From assembly GCF_001673555.1 (NCBI RefSeq), contig NZ_LZMB01000530.1:1-39700 (forward strand): DNA of 39,700 nucleotides. Reading direction: 5' to 3'. The position numbers and the translations under genes are program-made. The notes under the pieces were generated by a model that was not told the DNA's origin, did no database searches, and saw only the letters and a list, made by a program, of their open reading frames with translations. The DNA is from Mycobacterium sp. 1165178.9 (GTDB lineage: Bacteria > Actinomycetota > Actinomycetes > Mycobacteriales > Mycobacteriaceae). Position 1 is the stretch's first letter; each line of letters begins with the position of its first letter. This document shows, in pieces, positions 16,541-25,194 of the stretch.

Positions 16541-16990
16541 TCAGGCGTTGATGACCTCGCGCTGCGCGGCACTCTCGCCGACGGCCCGGGGAGTTTCGCC
16601 GCGGCCGACGGTGATCTTGCGCGGCTTGGCCTTCTCGGCCACCGGGATGTGCAGGCGCAGAACGCCTTCGGCGTAAGAAGCCTCGATCTTGTCGGTATCG
16701 AGGTTTTCACCGAGCACCAACTGGCGGCTGAACACGCCGCGCGGCCGCTCGGTGGCCAGCATCTCGCGGTTGGGATCGAGCGCCGGCCGTTCGGCGCGGA
16801 CAGTCACCACGTTGCGCTCGATGTCGATGTCGAGCGAGTCGGCATCGATGCCGGGCAGGTCGAACTCGACGACGAAATTCTCGCCTTCGCGCCAGGCGTC
16901 CATCGGCATCACTGCCGGCCGGGCTGCGGTACCGAGGACCTGGTGGGCGAAGCGGTCGAGCTCACGGAACGGATCTGAACGCATCAGCAT
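16541..16990 (-). CDS. hsp18: Hsp20-family small heat shock protein, 18 kDa antigen homologue
   Basis: A 149-residue small heat shock protein. The N-terminus [14 protein letters not shown], then [15 protein letters not shown], and the crystallin core with [20 protein letters not shown] and GVLRLHIPV are nearly the same as I recall for the M. leprae 18 kDa antigen. Such proteins form oligomers that hold unfolding proteins in the cytoplasm. The C-terminal KPRKITV supplies the short hydrophobic tail motif. I choose ATG 16990, preceded by GAGAGG; a GTG nine bases upstream would add MTT. The gene is divergent from a MerR-family gene, likely its regulator, across an AT-rich 143-base gap. M. tuberculosis HspX and Acr2 are different branches. 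Confidence 0.93.
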   Translation of the reverse strand: MLMRSDPFRELDRFAHQVLGTAARPAVMPMDAWREGENFVVEFDLPGIDADSLDIDIERNVVTVRAERPALDPNREMLATERPRGVFSRQLVLGENLDTDKIEASYAEGVLRLHIPVAEKAKPRKITVGRGETPRAVGESAAQREVINA

Positions 16991-17133
16991 GGTAGTCACC
17001 TCTCACTCCAATCTAGGCGGTGGGTCGGCAATTTCCTTTGTCTAATGACATAGATTTCATATACCACCCATCGACAGAATCATGCAAGTGTGCTAGACAG
17101 ATTTTCTGAAGCAAGTAGCTGAAGGAGTGAGTG
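16991..17133. promoter_or_regulatory. Divergent hsp18 / merR promoter region
   Basis: A 143-base gap with a distinctly AT-rich centre (about 17030-17075) that likely holds the hsp18 promoter. GCAAGTGTGCT at 17084-17094 and GCAAGTAGCT at 17111-17120 are near-identical direct repeats, candidate sites for the MerR protein. AAGGAG at 17122-17127 is the merR ribosome-binding site. No classical HAIR inverted repeat is present. Confidence 0.5.
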
Positions 17134-17499
17134 ATGGCCGACTTCCGCGGCGACGCGGGCGTCCCCTCGTCCGACCATGGGGTGTACGGCATCTCGGTGG
17201 CCGCCGAATTGTCCGGCATCGCGGTGCAGTCGCTGCGGCTCTACGAACGCTACGGCTTGATCACGCCGGCTCGCAGTGAAGGCGGTACCCGCCGGTACAG
17301 CGCCGACGACCTGATGCGGCTCAGGCGCATCAGCGAGCTGGTCGACTCCGGGATCAACCTGGCCGGTGTCGCCCGCATCCTCGACCTGGAAGACCACAAC
17401 GCCACGCTGTCGGCGGCCAACACCGACCTGCGCTCCACCAACCGCACCCTGCGGGAAGCCGCGAAGACGACCAAGCCCGTCGAACCGGGCACAGTCTGA
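17134..17499 (+). CDS. MerR-family (HspR-like) transcriptional regulator
   Basis: A 121-residue regulator with a single MerR winged-helix domain: YGISVAAELSGIAVQSLRLY, ERYGLITPAR, GGTRRYSADDLMRLRRI. A C-terminal helix (LEDHNATLSAANTDLR) forms the dimerisation coil. No metal-binding cysteines are present, so it is HspR-like rather than a metal sensor. HspR-type proteins repress chaperone genes and are relieved by heat or unfolded protein. Its divergent position to hsp18 makes hsp18 the prime target. The start ATG 17134 has AAGGAG six bases upstream; the adjoining GTG 17131 is too close. DNA-binding specificity would differ from classical HspR, since no HAIR element is found. Confidence 0.88.
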   Translation: MADFRGDAGVPSSDHGVYGISVAAELSGIAVQSLRLYERYGLITPARSEGGTRRYSADDLMRLRRISELVDSGINLAGVARILDLEDHNATLSAANTDLRSTNRTLREAAKTTKPVEPGTV

Positions 17500-17561
17500 G
17501 CCATCCGGATTGCGCCGGCCGGTGCCGGGTACCCGTCCCGCTATGCCTTTGAGGAGAAGTG

Positions 17562-18098
17562 ATGGGTGAGTTGACGGAAACCGGTGCTCAGGTCGCCGAC
17601 AGCGCACGCCAGGAAGCAGACGCCTACCGCGGCGACAACGATCGGCCGCTGGGTGGGTACCTGGTGGTGATGGCTGTCTACGGCGCCGTGGTGGTCGCTG
17701 CGGTGCTGGCCGCGCTGGTCAGTGGGCGCACACTACCGACCCGGTGGCGGGTCCAAGACCTGGTCCTGCTCACCCTGGGCACCCACAAACTGTCGCGCAC
17801 CTTAACCAAGGACGCGGTGACGAGCCCACTGCGAGCACCCTTCACGCACTACGCGGGTACGGGTGGACCCGCGGAAGTCCAGGAAGCGGCCCGTAAGCAG
17901 AGTCAGCTCCGGCACAGCTTGGGTGAGCTGCTGACCTGCCCGTTCTGCCTGGACATGTGGGTCGCCACGGGGTTCGCCATCGGCCTGGTTTTCGCGCCCC
18001 GGTTCACCCGCCTGATCGCCGGCGTGTTCAGCGCTCTGGCCGGCGCGGACTTCCTGCAGCTGGCCTACGCCAAGGCGCAACAGTCGGCCGAAGGCTGA
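17562..18098 (+). CDS. DUF1360 membrane protein
   Basis: A 178-residue protein with three predicted membrane helices: about residues 31-55, 124-146 and 150-165. It carries the family's conserved segments VLLTLGTHKLSRTLTKDAVT, SPLRAPFTHY and the cysteine motif LLTCPFCLDMWVA. These mark DUF1360 proteins (PF07098-like), which have no established function; relatives occur in Bacillus spore-coat loci and in many actinobacteria. The CPFC pair suggests a redox or metal role, which is inference. ATG 17562 follows GAGGAGAAG. It lies 62 bases after the MerR gene on the same strand and may be cotranscribed with it. Confidence 0.8.
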   Translation: MGELTETGAQVADSARQEADAYRGDNDRPLGGYLVVMAVYGAVVVAAVLAALVSGRTLPTRWRVQDLVLLTLGTHKLSRTLTKDAVTSPLRAPFTHYAGTGGPAEVQEAARKQSQLRHSLGELLTCPFCLDMWVATGFAIGLVFAPRFTRLIAGVFSALAGADFLQLAYAKAQQSAEG

Positions 18099-18114
18099 CG
18101 CCGTCGGGCCCGCG

Positions 18115-19425
18115 TCAGCTCGTCTTGGGCATCGGAATGCCTTCGCTGGCCGTGAATTGCGCGTCGTCCTCGGAGGACAACCCAATCGACACGACCGAGC
18201 GGGTGAACAGCACGTCGGTCAGGTACGCCAGCGACACCGCCCACCGGTTGACACCGCGTGGAATCGCGTACAAGTGGTACGACCTGGTGACGGCTTTGGC
18301 GGCTAACCCGGACAAATGGATGTTGAGCGGGTTGGCCACCGCGTAGCGCGGTCCGAGGTCGACCACCAGGCCGAGGTTGCGGTGCTTGTACTCCTTGCTG
18401 CTGCCGTAACCGAGGCTGGCCGCGACGTTGCGGGCCAGCGCCTTGCCCTGCCGGGTCGCGTGTTGGGCGGTCGGCGGCGTGACCTTTCCCGGTTGGGTCA
18501 GGTCTGGGACCGCGGCCGCGTCACCGGCCGCGAACACCTCGGGGTGATCCGGCACCTGCAAATCGGGCTGGACTTTAAGCCGGCCCTTTTCGGTCGGTAG
18601 CCCCAGGCTCTGGATCAACGGCGCGCCGGTTACCCCGGTCACCCAGGCGATCGTGCGCGTCTCGATGCGCGAATCATCGCTGAGCACAACGTGATCCGCG
18701 TGCGCCTCCTTGAGGGTGATGCCGAGCCGGACGTCGATGCCGCGTTTGCGCAGCACCTTGAGTGCGGCGTCACCTAGCTTTTTCCCCACCTCGGGCATCA
18801 CCTGGTCGGCGAGGTCCAGCAGCAGAAATCGCACCTCTGCGGGGTTGAAACTCATTTGTTTGGCCGCGGCGTCGGCCAGCGCCCGGAGTTGTGCCACCAG
18901 CTCGGTGCCGGAATACGACGCGCCTACCACCACGACGGTGCGCCGGGCCGCGGCCATCCGCGGATCGTCTTCGATGTTGGCCAGCTCTAGCTGCTCGACG
19001 AAATGGTCACGCAGGTAGAGGGCCTCGGCGGTGGTCTTCAGCCCGCGCGCGTGCCTGGCGAGCCCCGGCACATCGAACAACCGGGTCACCGAGCCCGGCG
19101 TCAGCACCAGGCGATCCCAGGACATGGAATGGCTACGCTCTTCGGGATCGCAATAGGTCAGCGTGTGTTGGGCGAAGTCCACGGCGTCCACGCGACCGCG
19201 CACCGCGCGGACACCCTTGAGCGAATTGGCCAGTGGCACAGCGACAAAGCGGGCATCGACCACCCCGCCCGCCACGTCGGGCAAGAGCGGTGTGTACAGC
19301 ATGTAGTCGACAGGAGAGATTATCGTAATGTCGACCGGCGCACGCCGTCGCCGCATAATCTTCGCCAGCCGACGGGCGCAGGTGAATCCGGTGAAGCCGC
19401 TTCCTACGATCACAATGGAGGTCAC
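18115..19425 (-). CDS. NDH-2-like NAD(P)/FAD pyridine nucleotide-disulphide dehydrogenase
   Basis: A 436-residue flavoprotein with two dinucleotide-binding folds: FAD site VIVGSGFTGFTCARRL at residues 4-19 and NAD site VVVVGASYSGTELVAQL near 170. The FAD-closing motif is EVFAAGDAAAVPD. The YMLYTPLLPDVAGG segment is typical of type II NADH dehydrogenases, which oxidise NADH and reduce menaquinone at the membrane without pumping protons. The C-terminal region (GVNRWAVSLAYLTDVLF) is amphipathic and may anchor it. It is close to the M. tuberculosis Rv1812c/Ndh-like group rather than to main Ndh. The GTG at 19425 begins exactly at the FAD motif; a longer frame reaches 19476 without support. Confidence 0.82.
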   Translation of the reverse strand: MTSIVIVGSGFTGFTCARRLAKIMRRRRAPVDITIISPVDYMLYTPLLPDVAGGVVDARFVAVPLANSLKGVRAVRGRVDAVDFAQHTLTYCDPEERSHSMSWDRLVLTPGSVTRLFDVPGLARHARGLKTTAEALYLRDHFVEQLELANIEDDPRMAAARRTVVVVGASYSGTELVAQLRALADAAAKQMSFNPAEVRFLLLDLADQVMPEVGKKLGDAALKVLRKRGIDVRLGITLKEAHADHVVLSDDSRIETRTIAWVTGVTGAPLIQSLGLPTEKGRLKVQPDLQVPDHPEVFAAGDAAAVPDLTQPGKVTPPTAQHATRQGKALARNVAASLGYGSSKEYKHRNLGLVVDLGPRYAVANPLNIHLSGLAAKAVTRSYHLYAIPRGVNRWAVSLAYLTDVLFTRSVVSIGLSSEDDAQFTASEGIPMPKTS

Positions 19426-19450
19426 TGACCCGAGTGTAGGCGGCCTGAGG

Positions 19451-19478
19451 AAGTGCGTCATGACCCGCATGCGCACTT
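19451..19478. promoter_or_regulatory. Inverted repeat upstream of NDH-2-like gene
   Basis: AAGTGCG (19451-19457) and CGCACTT (19472-19478) form a 7-bp dyad about 30 bases upstream of the GTG start. The remaining 19479-19680 stretch, up to the GAF-ANTAR ribosome-binding site, shows no gene or convincing promoter to me. Confidence 0.35.
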
Positions 19479-19695
19479 GTGCCAGCAGTCGTGAAAGTCG
19501 TTGAATGCGAACGCTTCACGCCCGTGTCCGGCAGTAAGATCCCCGACCTCCGATGCCTTGGGGGGCCTTTGTTACGCGATGCGTTCGCTATCCGGCCCTT
19601 GCGCTTCGTTGGATGGCGCCTAGACTGGTTCAGTGCCACTCTGACCCCCACGCGAAAGGGGCTCTGCGGCCCGACGGCCTCAGAGGGTGACGTTC

Positions 19696-20403
19696 ATGCT
19701 AGATGGCAGTGCCACAATCGCCACCCAGCTCGTGGAGCTGGTGACGAGTTTGGGGCGCGACCAACGCGACACCTTTGCCGGGCTGCATGAGCTGGTCGAC
19801 AATGGGGTGCACAACGTCACCGGCGCCCAATACGCGGGGATCACGTTGGCCCAGAAGAGCAGGTCGGTCAGCAGCGTGGCCGCCACGCATCGCTACCCGA
19901 TGGTTCTGGACGCGATTCAGAACAAGTTCGGCGAAGGGCCGTGCCTCTCGGCGGCCTGGGAGCACCACATTATGCACATCGCCGACCTGGACGCCGAACA
20001 GCGCTGGCCGCGCTACCGGCGGCACGCGCTCGAGCAGACCCCGGTCCGTTCCATCCTGTCGTATGAGCTGTTCGTGGACGGCACCAGCATGGCAGCGCTG
20101 AACTTCTATGCCGATACCCCGCGCGTGTTCGGCTTTGAGTCGGTGGAGCTCGGCACGGTGTATGCCACCCACATCGCGCTGGCCTGGTCGATGATGCGCC
20201 GCCAGGACCAATTCCGCAGCGCCCTGGCCACGCGTGACATCATCGGCCAAGCAAAGGGTGTGATCATGGAGCGCTTCAATCTCGATGCCGTTGAGGCGTT
20301 CGAGCTGCTCAGGCGGCTTTCGCAACAGTCCAACATGCGGCTGGCCGACATCGCGGCCGCACTCATCGAAAGCGAACACCCGCTCAAACACCGCCAGCGT
20401 TAA
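19696..20403 (+). CDS. GAF and ANTAR domain-containing protein
   Basis: A 235-residue regulator. The GAF-like sensor domain spans about residues 10-155, including GAQYAGITLAQKSRSVSSVA and the FGEGPCLSAAWEHH segment typical of the mycobacterial GAF-ANTAR family. The C-terminal ANTAR domain has TRDIIGQAKGVIMERFNLD and AFELLRRLSQQSNMRLADIA. ANTAR binds twin RNA hairpins; GAF presumably senses a small molecule or redox state. The ATG at 19696 is preceded by GAGGGTGA. The frame extends only three codons further, to a GTG inside the ribosome-binding site. It is a single gene convergent with the next one. Mycobacteria carry many such paralogues, so I give no symbol. Confidence 0.88.
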   Translation: MLDGSATIATQLVELVTSLGRDQRDTFAGLHELVDNGVHNVTGAQYAGITLAQKSRSVSSVAATHRYPMVLDAIQNKFGEGPCLSAAWEHHIMHIADLDAEQRWPRYRRHALEQTPVRSILSYELFVDGTSMAALNFYADTPRVFGFESVELGTVYATHIALAWSMMRRQDQFRSALATRDIIGQAKGVIMERFNLDAVEAFELLRRLSQQSNMRLADIAAALIESEHPLKHRQR

Positions 20404-20433
20404 CGCCATGCGCGACAGCGGGTTCCGCAGGAG

Positions 20434-21591
20434 TCAGCGCATCGGCACCGGTGCGGGCCGCCGCTCGGCGATGAGCCGTTCACCGAGGTCGTAGTCATCG
20501 TCGGCGTTGTAGGTCAGCACGCCGACGACGGTGTTCCTCGACTCGTACCACACCGTGAAGGTGTCGTCGCCGTGGTCGAGCATCCGGCAGCGTTCGTACC
20601 CGTCGCCCCAGGCATGGTACTTCAGGGTTGCATCGCCGATGGTGGTCCAAAAGCCCGGCACCGCATCCCATTTCATCTGCTGTCCCGCCGCGCACGCCCC
20701 GGCGGTCGACCCCTGATCGTCCGCGTCCTGCCAATGCTCGGTGGCCACCGGCCGTCCGGCGACTTCGTGATGGGCCAGCGCGACGTCACCCGCGGCATAC
20801 ACACCCGGCACCGCGGTGGCCATGTCGGAGCCCACGACGACGCGGGACTCGTGCACCTTGAGACCCGCCTCGGCGGCGATCCGGCTCTGCGGCGCCACAC
20901 CGATGGCCGCGAGCACCAGATCGCAGTCGATGGTGACGCCGTTGTCCAGGCGCACACCCACCTCCGTGATTTCTTCGACGGTGACCCCGCCGACGTGTCG
21001 GGCGCCCGCGTCGCTCACGAAATCGCGCAACCGCGCGGCGGCCTCGCTGCCGAGTCGCTTCTGTTGCGGGAGTTCCGACGGCGCAACGATAGTCACCGCG
21101 ATCCCGAGACGGGCCAATGATGCCGCCGCCTCACAGCCGATGAACCCCGATCCGATCACCACCGCGGACGAGGCCTTTTCGGCCGCAGTGCGCAGCCTGT
21201 TGGCGTCGGCCAGCGAGCGCAACAACAGCGCGCGTTCTCCACCGGGAAACGGCGGGCTAACGGGTGCCGCGCCGCAGGCCAGGATCAAGGTGTCATAGCC
21301 GTAGCGCTGGTTGCCGGCGAACACGGCGCGGTCGGCAAGATCCAACCGATCGACCCGCGCTCCGCCGATTAGGTCGATCGTCCGGTCGCCAAACCACCGC
21401 GCCGGATGCAGCTCGACGTCGTCTGTCTCACCGCGCAGGAATTCCTTGCTGAGCGGTGGCCGGGCGTATGGCGGGTCGATGTCGGCGCTGACGATCCGCA
21501 CCGGCGTGTCGGCGTCGTGTTCACGAAACGCTTCTGCCGCGGCGACACCGCAAGGTCCGCTGCCCACGATGACGACTCCCAATTGGCTCAT
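20434..21591 (-). CDS. FAD-dependent ferredoxin/rubredoxin reductase-like oxidoreductase
   Basis: A 385-residue two-dinucleotide flavoprotein: FAD motif VVIVGSGPCGVAAAEAF near the N-terminus, YARPPLSKEFLRG, NAD motif VVIGSGFIGCEAAASLARLG near residue 143, and PGVYAAGDVA. A C-terminal reductase domain follows (AVPGFWTTIGDATLKYHAWG). The pattern is that of ferredoxin-NAD(P)+ reductases serving P450s, rubredoxins or dioxygenases. No partner ferredoxin or oxygenase gene adjoins it, so its electron acceptor is open. It is divergent from the Zn-dependent alcohol dehydrogenase with 86 bases between them. Confidence 0.85.
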   Translation of the reverse strand: MSQLGVVIVGSGPCGVAAAEAFREHDADTPVRIVSADIDPPYARPPLSKEFLRGETDDVELHPARWFGDRTIDLIGGARVDRLDLADRAVFAGNQRYGYDTLILACGAAPVSPPFPGGERALLLRSLADANRLRTAAEKASSAVVIGSGFIGCEAAASLARLGIAVTIVAPSELPQQKRLGSEAAARLRDFVSDAGARHVGGVTVEEITEVGVRLDNGVTIDCDLVLAAIGVAPQSRIAAEAGLKVHESRVVVGSDMATAVPGVYAAGDVALAHHEVAGRPVATEHWQDADDQGSTAGACAAGQQMKWDAVPGFWTTIGDATLKYHAWGDGYERCRMLDHGDDTFTVWYESRNTVVGVLTYNADDDYDLGERLIAERRPAPVPMR

Positions 21592-21677
21592 CCCCGGGTG
21601 GTACCCGTGCTGGGTGGGCTGAACCCTGGGTCCCAGCGACGCTGTTTCGACGGGTGCGAGACGGGTATCGCCCCCAC
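21592..21677. promoter_or_regulatory. Divergent promoter region, reductase / alcohol dehydrogenase
   Basis: An 86-base gap that must hold both promoters if each gene has its own. CGGGT-GGT-ACCCG near 21596-21608 is a short dyad that could be an operator. No strong sigma-A hexamers are visible. Confidence 0.3.
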
Positions 21678-22859
21678 ATGAAGGCTGTTACCTGGCACGG
21701 CAAGCGCGATGTACGGGTGGAATCGGTGCCCGATCCCAAAATCGAGCAGTCCACCGATGCCATCATCGAAGTCACATCGACCAACATCTGCGGATCCGAC
21801 TTGCACCTGTACGAGATCCTCGGTGCTTTCATGAAACCCGGGGACATCCTCGGACACGAACCCATGGGCATCGTGCGGGAGGTCGGCACCGAAACGGGCG
21901 ACCTGCGGGTGGGGGACCGGGTGGTCATCCCGTTCCAAATCTCCTGCGGCAGTTGCCACATGTGCAAGGAGCAGCTCTACACCCAGTGCGAGACGACCCA
22001 GGTACGCGAACAGGGCATGGGGGCGGCGCTGTTCGGTTATTCGGAGCTCTATGGCGAAGTCCCCGGCGGACAGGCCGAGCTGCTGCGTGTCCCGCAGGCA
22101 CAGTTCACTCACATCAAAGTCCCTGTGGGACCGCCGGATTCGCGGTTCGTGTACTTGTCGGACGTGCTACCCACCGCGTGGCAGGCGGTCGACTACGCCA
22201 ATATCCCGGCCGGCGGTTCCGTGACCGTGCTCGGCCTGGGTCCGATCGGGGATATGGCCGCGCGCATCGCCGATCACCTGGGCTATCGCGTCATCGCCGT
22301 TGACCTGGTGCCCGAGCGGCTGGGCCGCGCGGCGAAGCGCGGTATTCACACCATCGATTTGGGGCGGCTGGACGGCTCGCTCGGTGACGCGATCCGCGAC
22401 CTGACCGATGGACGGGGAACCGACTCGGTCATCGATGCGGTCGGCATGGAGGCGCACGGCTCGCCGGCGGCCAAACTCGCGCAGCAGGTTGCCGGGTTGC
22501 TGCCTGACGTGCTGGGCAAGCGGGTCATGCAAACCGCCGGCGTGGACCGGTTGTCCGCCCTGTATTCCGCCATCGACATCGTGCGACGCGGTGGAACTAT
22601 TTCGCTGATCGGCGTTTACGGCGGGATGGCCGACCCACTACCGATGCTCACCCTGTTCGACAAGCAACTGACCCTGCGGATGGGCCAGGCGAACGTCAAG
22701 CGCTGGGTCGACGACATCATGCCGCTGCTGACCGACGACGACCCGCTCGGCGTCGACGACTTCGCCACGCACGTGCTGCCGCTTGACCAGGCCCCGCACG
22801 CCTACGACATCTTCCAGAAGAAGCAAGACGGTGCGGTGAAGGTCATACTCAAGCCGTGA
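21678..22859 (+). CDS. Zinc-dependent alcohol dehydrogenase (medium-chain, formaldehyde dehydrogenase-like)
   Basis: A 393-residue medium-chain dehydrogenase. The catalytic zinc site is Cys38 (TNICGSDLH), with His60 and Glu61 in GHEP. The structural zinc is bound by Cys90, Cys93, Cys96 and Cys104 (CGSCHMCKEQLYTQC). The NAD fold has LGLGPIGDMAARIA. Length and the insert around AVGMEAHGSP match the long zinc dehydrogenases akin to glutathione-independent formaldehyde dehydrogenase rather than short ADHs. The reaction is an alcohol/aldehyde oxidation with NAD; the physiological substrate is not shown by the sequence. No clear ribosome-binding site precedes ATG 21678, so translation may be leaderless. 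Confidence 0.87.
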   Translation: MKAVTWHGKRDVRVESVPDPKIEQSTDAIIEVTSTNICGSDLHLYEILGAFMKPGDILGHEPMGIVREVGTETGDLRVGDRVVIPFQISCGSCHMCKEQLYTQCETTQVREQGMGAALFGYSELYGEVPGGQAELLRVPQAQFTHIKVPVGPPDSRFVYLSDVLPTAWQAVDYANIPAGGSVTVLGLGPIGDMAARIADHLGYRVIAVDLVPERLGRAAKRGIHTIDLGRLDGSLGDAIRDLTDGRGTDSVIDAVGMEAHGSPAAKLAQQVAGLLPDVLGKRVMQTAGVDRLSALYSAIDIVRRGGTISLIGVYGGMADPLPMLTLFDKQLTLRMGQANVKRWVDDIMPLLTDDDPLGVDDFATHVLPLDQAPHAYDIFQKKQDGAVKVILKP

Positions 22860-22951
22860 TCGCTTATGCCTCACGGCTTTACGGTTAGCATCGCCGACGC
22901 TTTTATCCGACCGCAGTTTGGCGCCCACGCACGCAGGGTATTGATTGCGCC

Positions 22952-25102
22952 ATGACCACCGCAGACGCCCTCGCTCCCACGCCCACCGGAGAGGTGTGGC
23001 CGGGCAGGGCCTACCCGCTGGGCGCGACCTACGACGGCGCGGGCACCAACTTCGCCGTGTTCAGCGAGGTGGCCGAGCAGGTGGAGTTGTGCCTGTTCGA
23101 CGCCGAAGGCACGGAGAGTCGTGTCCCCTTGCCGGAGATCGACGGCTTCATCTGGCACGCCTACATTCCCAACATCGAACCGGGCCAGCGTTACGGCTAC
23201 CGCGTGTACGGTCCGTACGACCCGGCCGCGGGACTCCGGTGCAACCCGAACAAGCTGCTGGTGGACCCGTATTCGAAAGCCATCGACGGGTCGTTCGAGT
23301 GGAACCAGTCGCTGTTCAGCTATAACTTCGGCGATCCCGACAGCCGCAACGACGACGACTCCGCTGCCAGCATGCCCAAGTCGGTGGTGATCAACCCCTA
23401 CTTCGACTGGGGCAACGACCGCCCGCCGGACCACCAATACGCCGATACGGTCATTTACGAAGCGCACGTCAAGGGACTGACCCAGACGCACCCGGATATC
23501 CCCGAGCCGCTGCGCGGCACCTATGCCGCGGTGGCGCACCCGGTCATCATCGAGCACCTCAAGAGTCTCGGCGTCACGGCCATCGAGCTGATGCCTGTGC
23601 ACCACTTCGCCAACGATTCCACTCTGGTGGAAAAGGGGTTGTCGAACTACTGGGGCTACAACACGATCGGATTCTTCGCGCCCGACTTCAAGTACTCGAG
23701 CTCGCCGACGCCGGGCGGGCAGGTGCAGGAGTTCAAGGCCATGGTGCGCTCGCTGCACGAAGCCGGCATCGAGGTCATCCTCGACGTCGTCTACAACCAC
23801 ACGGCGGAGGGCAACCACTTGGGCCCGACCCTGTCGATGCGCGGCATCGACAACGCCGCGTATTACCGCCTGGTCGATGACGACAAGCAGTACTACATGG
23901 ACTACACCGGCACCGGCAACAGCCTCAATGTCGGCCATCCGCATGCGCTGCAGCTGATCATGGACTCGCTGCGCTACTGGGTGACCGAGATGCATGTCGA
24001 CGGCTTCCGTTTCGATTTGGCCTCGACGCTGGCCCGCGAGTTTTACGACGTCGACCGCCTGGCAACGTTTTTCGAACTCGTGCAACAGGATCCGACGGTC
24101 AGCCAGGTGAAGCTCATCGCCGAGCCGTGGGACGTCGGCCCGGGGGGATACCAGGTGGGCAACTTCCCGCCGCAGTGGACCGAGTGGAACGGGAAGTATC
24201 GCGACACCGTCCGCGACTTCTGGCGCGGCGAGCCCGCCACCCTCGACGAGTTCGCCTACCGGCTCTCCGGATCGGCGGATCTCTACGAGCACACCGCGCG
24301 GCGGCCGGTGGCGTCGATCAACTTCGTCATCGCCCACGACGGCTTCACGCTGCGCGACCTGGTCTCCTACAACGAGAAGCACAACGAAGCCAACGGCGAG
24401 GACAACAACGACGGCGAGAGCCACAACCGGTCCTGGAACTGCGGAGTGGAGGGCCCCACCGATGACGAGCAGGTCAACGCGCTGCGCGCGCGGCAGCAGC
24501 GCAACTTTCTGACCACGCTGCTGCTGTCCCAGGGGGTGCCGATGATCTGTCACGGCGACGAGCTCGGGCGCACCCAGAACGGCAACAACAACGGCTACTG
24601 CCAGGACAACGAGCTCACCTGGATCGACTGGGAGAGCGCAGACACGGGCCTGCTCGAATTCACCCGGTCGATCTCGGCGCTGCGGGCCGAGCACCCGGTG
24701 TTCCGCAGACGCCGGTTCTTCTCCGGCAAGCCGTTGGGCCGCCGCGGTCAGGACGGACTTCCGGACATCGCCTGGTTCACCCCCGAGGGCGCCGAGATGA
24801 CGGACGAGGACTGGGGCGCCGGATTCGCCAAATCGGTCACCGTGTTCCTCAACGGTCATGGCATCCCCGACCGCGATGCTCGGGGCCAGCGGGTGCTCGA
24901 CGACTCCTTCCTGCTGTGCTTCAACGCCCACTATGAGCCGATCGAATTCACGTTGCCACCAAAGGAATTCGGTGCCTCTTGGCAGGTTGTCGTCTTTACC
25001 GGACCCGATGAGACCACGCCTGCCGATGAAGTGCCCGGGGGAGGCACATTCACCGTCGACGCGCATACCGCCGTGGTGCTGCAGGCACCCGACGGCGGCT
25101 GA
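22952..25102 (+). CDS. glgX: Glycogen debranching enzyme GlgX/TreX
   Basis: A 716-residue GH13 isoamylase-type debranching enzyme, about the usual length. An N-terminal carbohydrate-binding (CBM48) region ([19 protein letters not shown]) precedes the barrel. Catalytic features are [10 protein letters not shown], nucleophile Asp355 in DGFRFDLAS, acid/base Glu391 in [11 protein letters not shown] and transition-state Asp463 in [20 protein letters not shown]. It hydrolyses alpha-1,6 branches of glycogen or limit dextrins in the cytoplasm. In M. tuberculosis the related treX sits beside treY and treZ; neither is next to this gene, so it may be a second, free-standing copy. ATG 22952 starts just ahead of the conserved N-terminus. 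Confidence 0.92.
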   Translation: MTTADALAPTPTGEVWPGRAYPLGATYDGAGTNFAVFSEVAEQVELCLFDAEGTESRVPLPEIDGFIWHAYIPNIEPGQRYGYRVYGPYDPAAGLRCNPNKLLVDPYSKAIDGSFEWNQSLFSYNFGDPDSRNDDDSAASMPKSVVINPYFDWGNDRPPDHQYADTVIYEAHVKGLTQTHPDIPEPLRGTYAAVAHPVIIEHLKSLGVTAIELMPVHHFANDSTLVEKGLSNYWGYNTIGFFAPDFKYSSSPTPGGQVQEFKAMVRSLHEAGIEVILDVVYNHTAEGNHLGPTLSMRGIDNAAYYRLVDDDKQYYMDYTGTGNSLNVGHPHALQLIMDSLRYWVTEMHVDGFRFDLASTLAREFYDVDRLATFFELVQQDPTVSQVKLIAEPWDVGPGGYQVGNFPPQWTEWNGKYRDTVRDFWRGEPATLDEFAYRLSGSADLYEHTARRPVASINFVIAHDGFTLRDLVSYNEKHNEANGEDNNDGESHNRSWNCGVEGPTDDEQVNALRARQQRNFLTTLLLSQGVPMICHGDELGRTQNGNNNGYCQDNELTWIDWESADTGLLEFTRSISALRAEHPVFRRRRFFSGKPLGRRGQDGLPDIAWFTPEGAEMTDEDWGAGFAKSVTVFLNGHGIPDRDARGQRVLDDSFLLCFNAHYEPIEFTLPPKEFGASWQVVVFTGPDETTPADEVPGGGTFTVDAHTAVVLQAPDGG

Positions 25103-25107
25103 ACACC

Positions 25108-25139
25108 TTGACACAAACCCGCCCGAACGTTACGTAACG
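25108..25139 (+). promoter_or_regulatory. Sigma-A-like promoter with overlapping palindromic operator
   Basis: TTGACA at 25108-25113 is followed after 17 bases by TACGTA (25131-25136) as a possible -10. The perfect 12-bp palindrome CGTTACGTAACG (25128-25139) overlaps that -10. The arrangement suits a repressible promoter for the SDR gene at 25195. Confidence 0.5.
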
Positions 25140-25194
25140 CGCCGCCTGCCGATACGCTGTGGCTGCAGCGAGGTCGTTACAGGAGAGGGCGAAT

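Noticed and set aside
19504..19586. Distant inverted octamers GCGAACGC/GCGTTCGC
   Set aside because: Separated by about 60 bases and short; expected by chance in high-GC DNA.
22871..25114. Long open frame of 747 codons on the minus strand opposite glgX
   Set aside because: Antisense to a clear GH13 enzyme; composition is that of a high-GC shadow frame with no recognisable domain.
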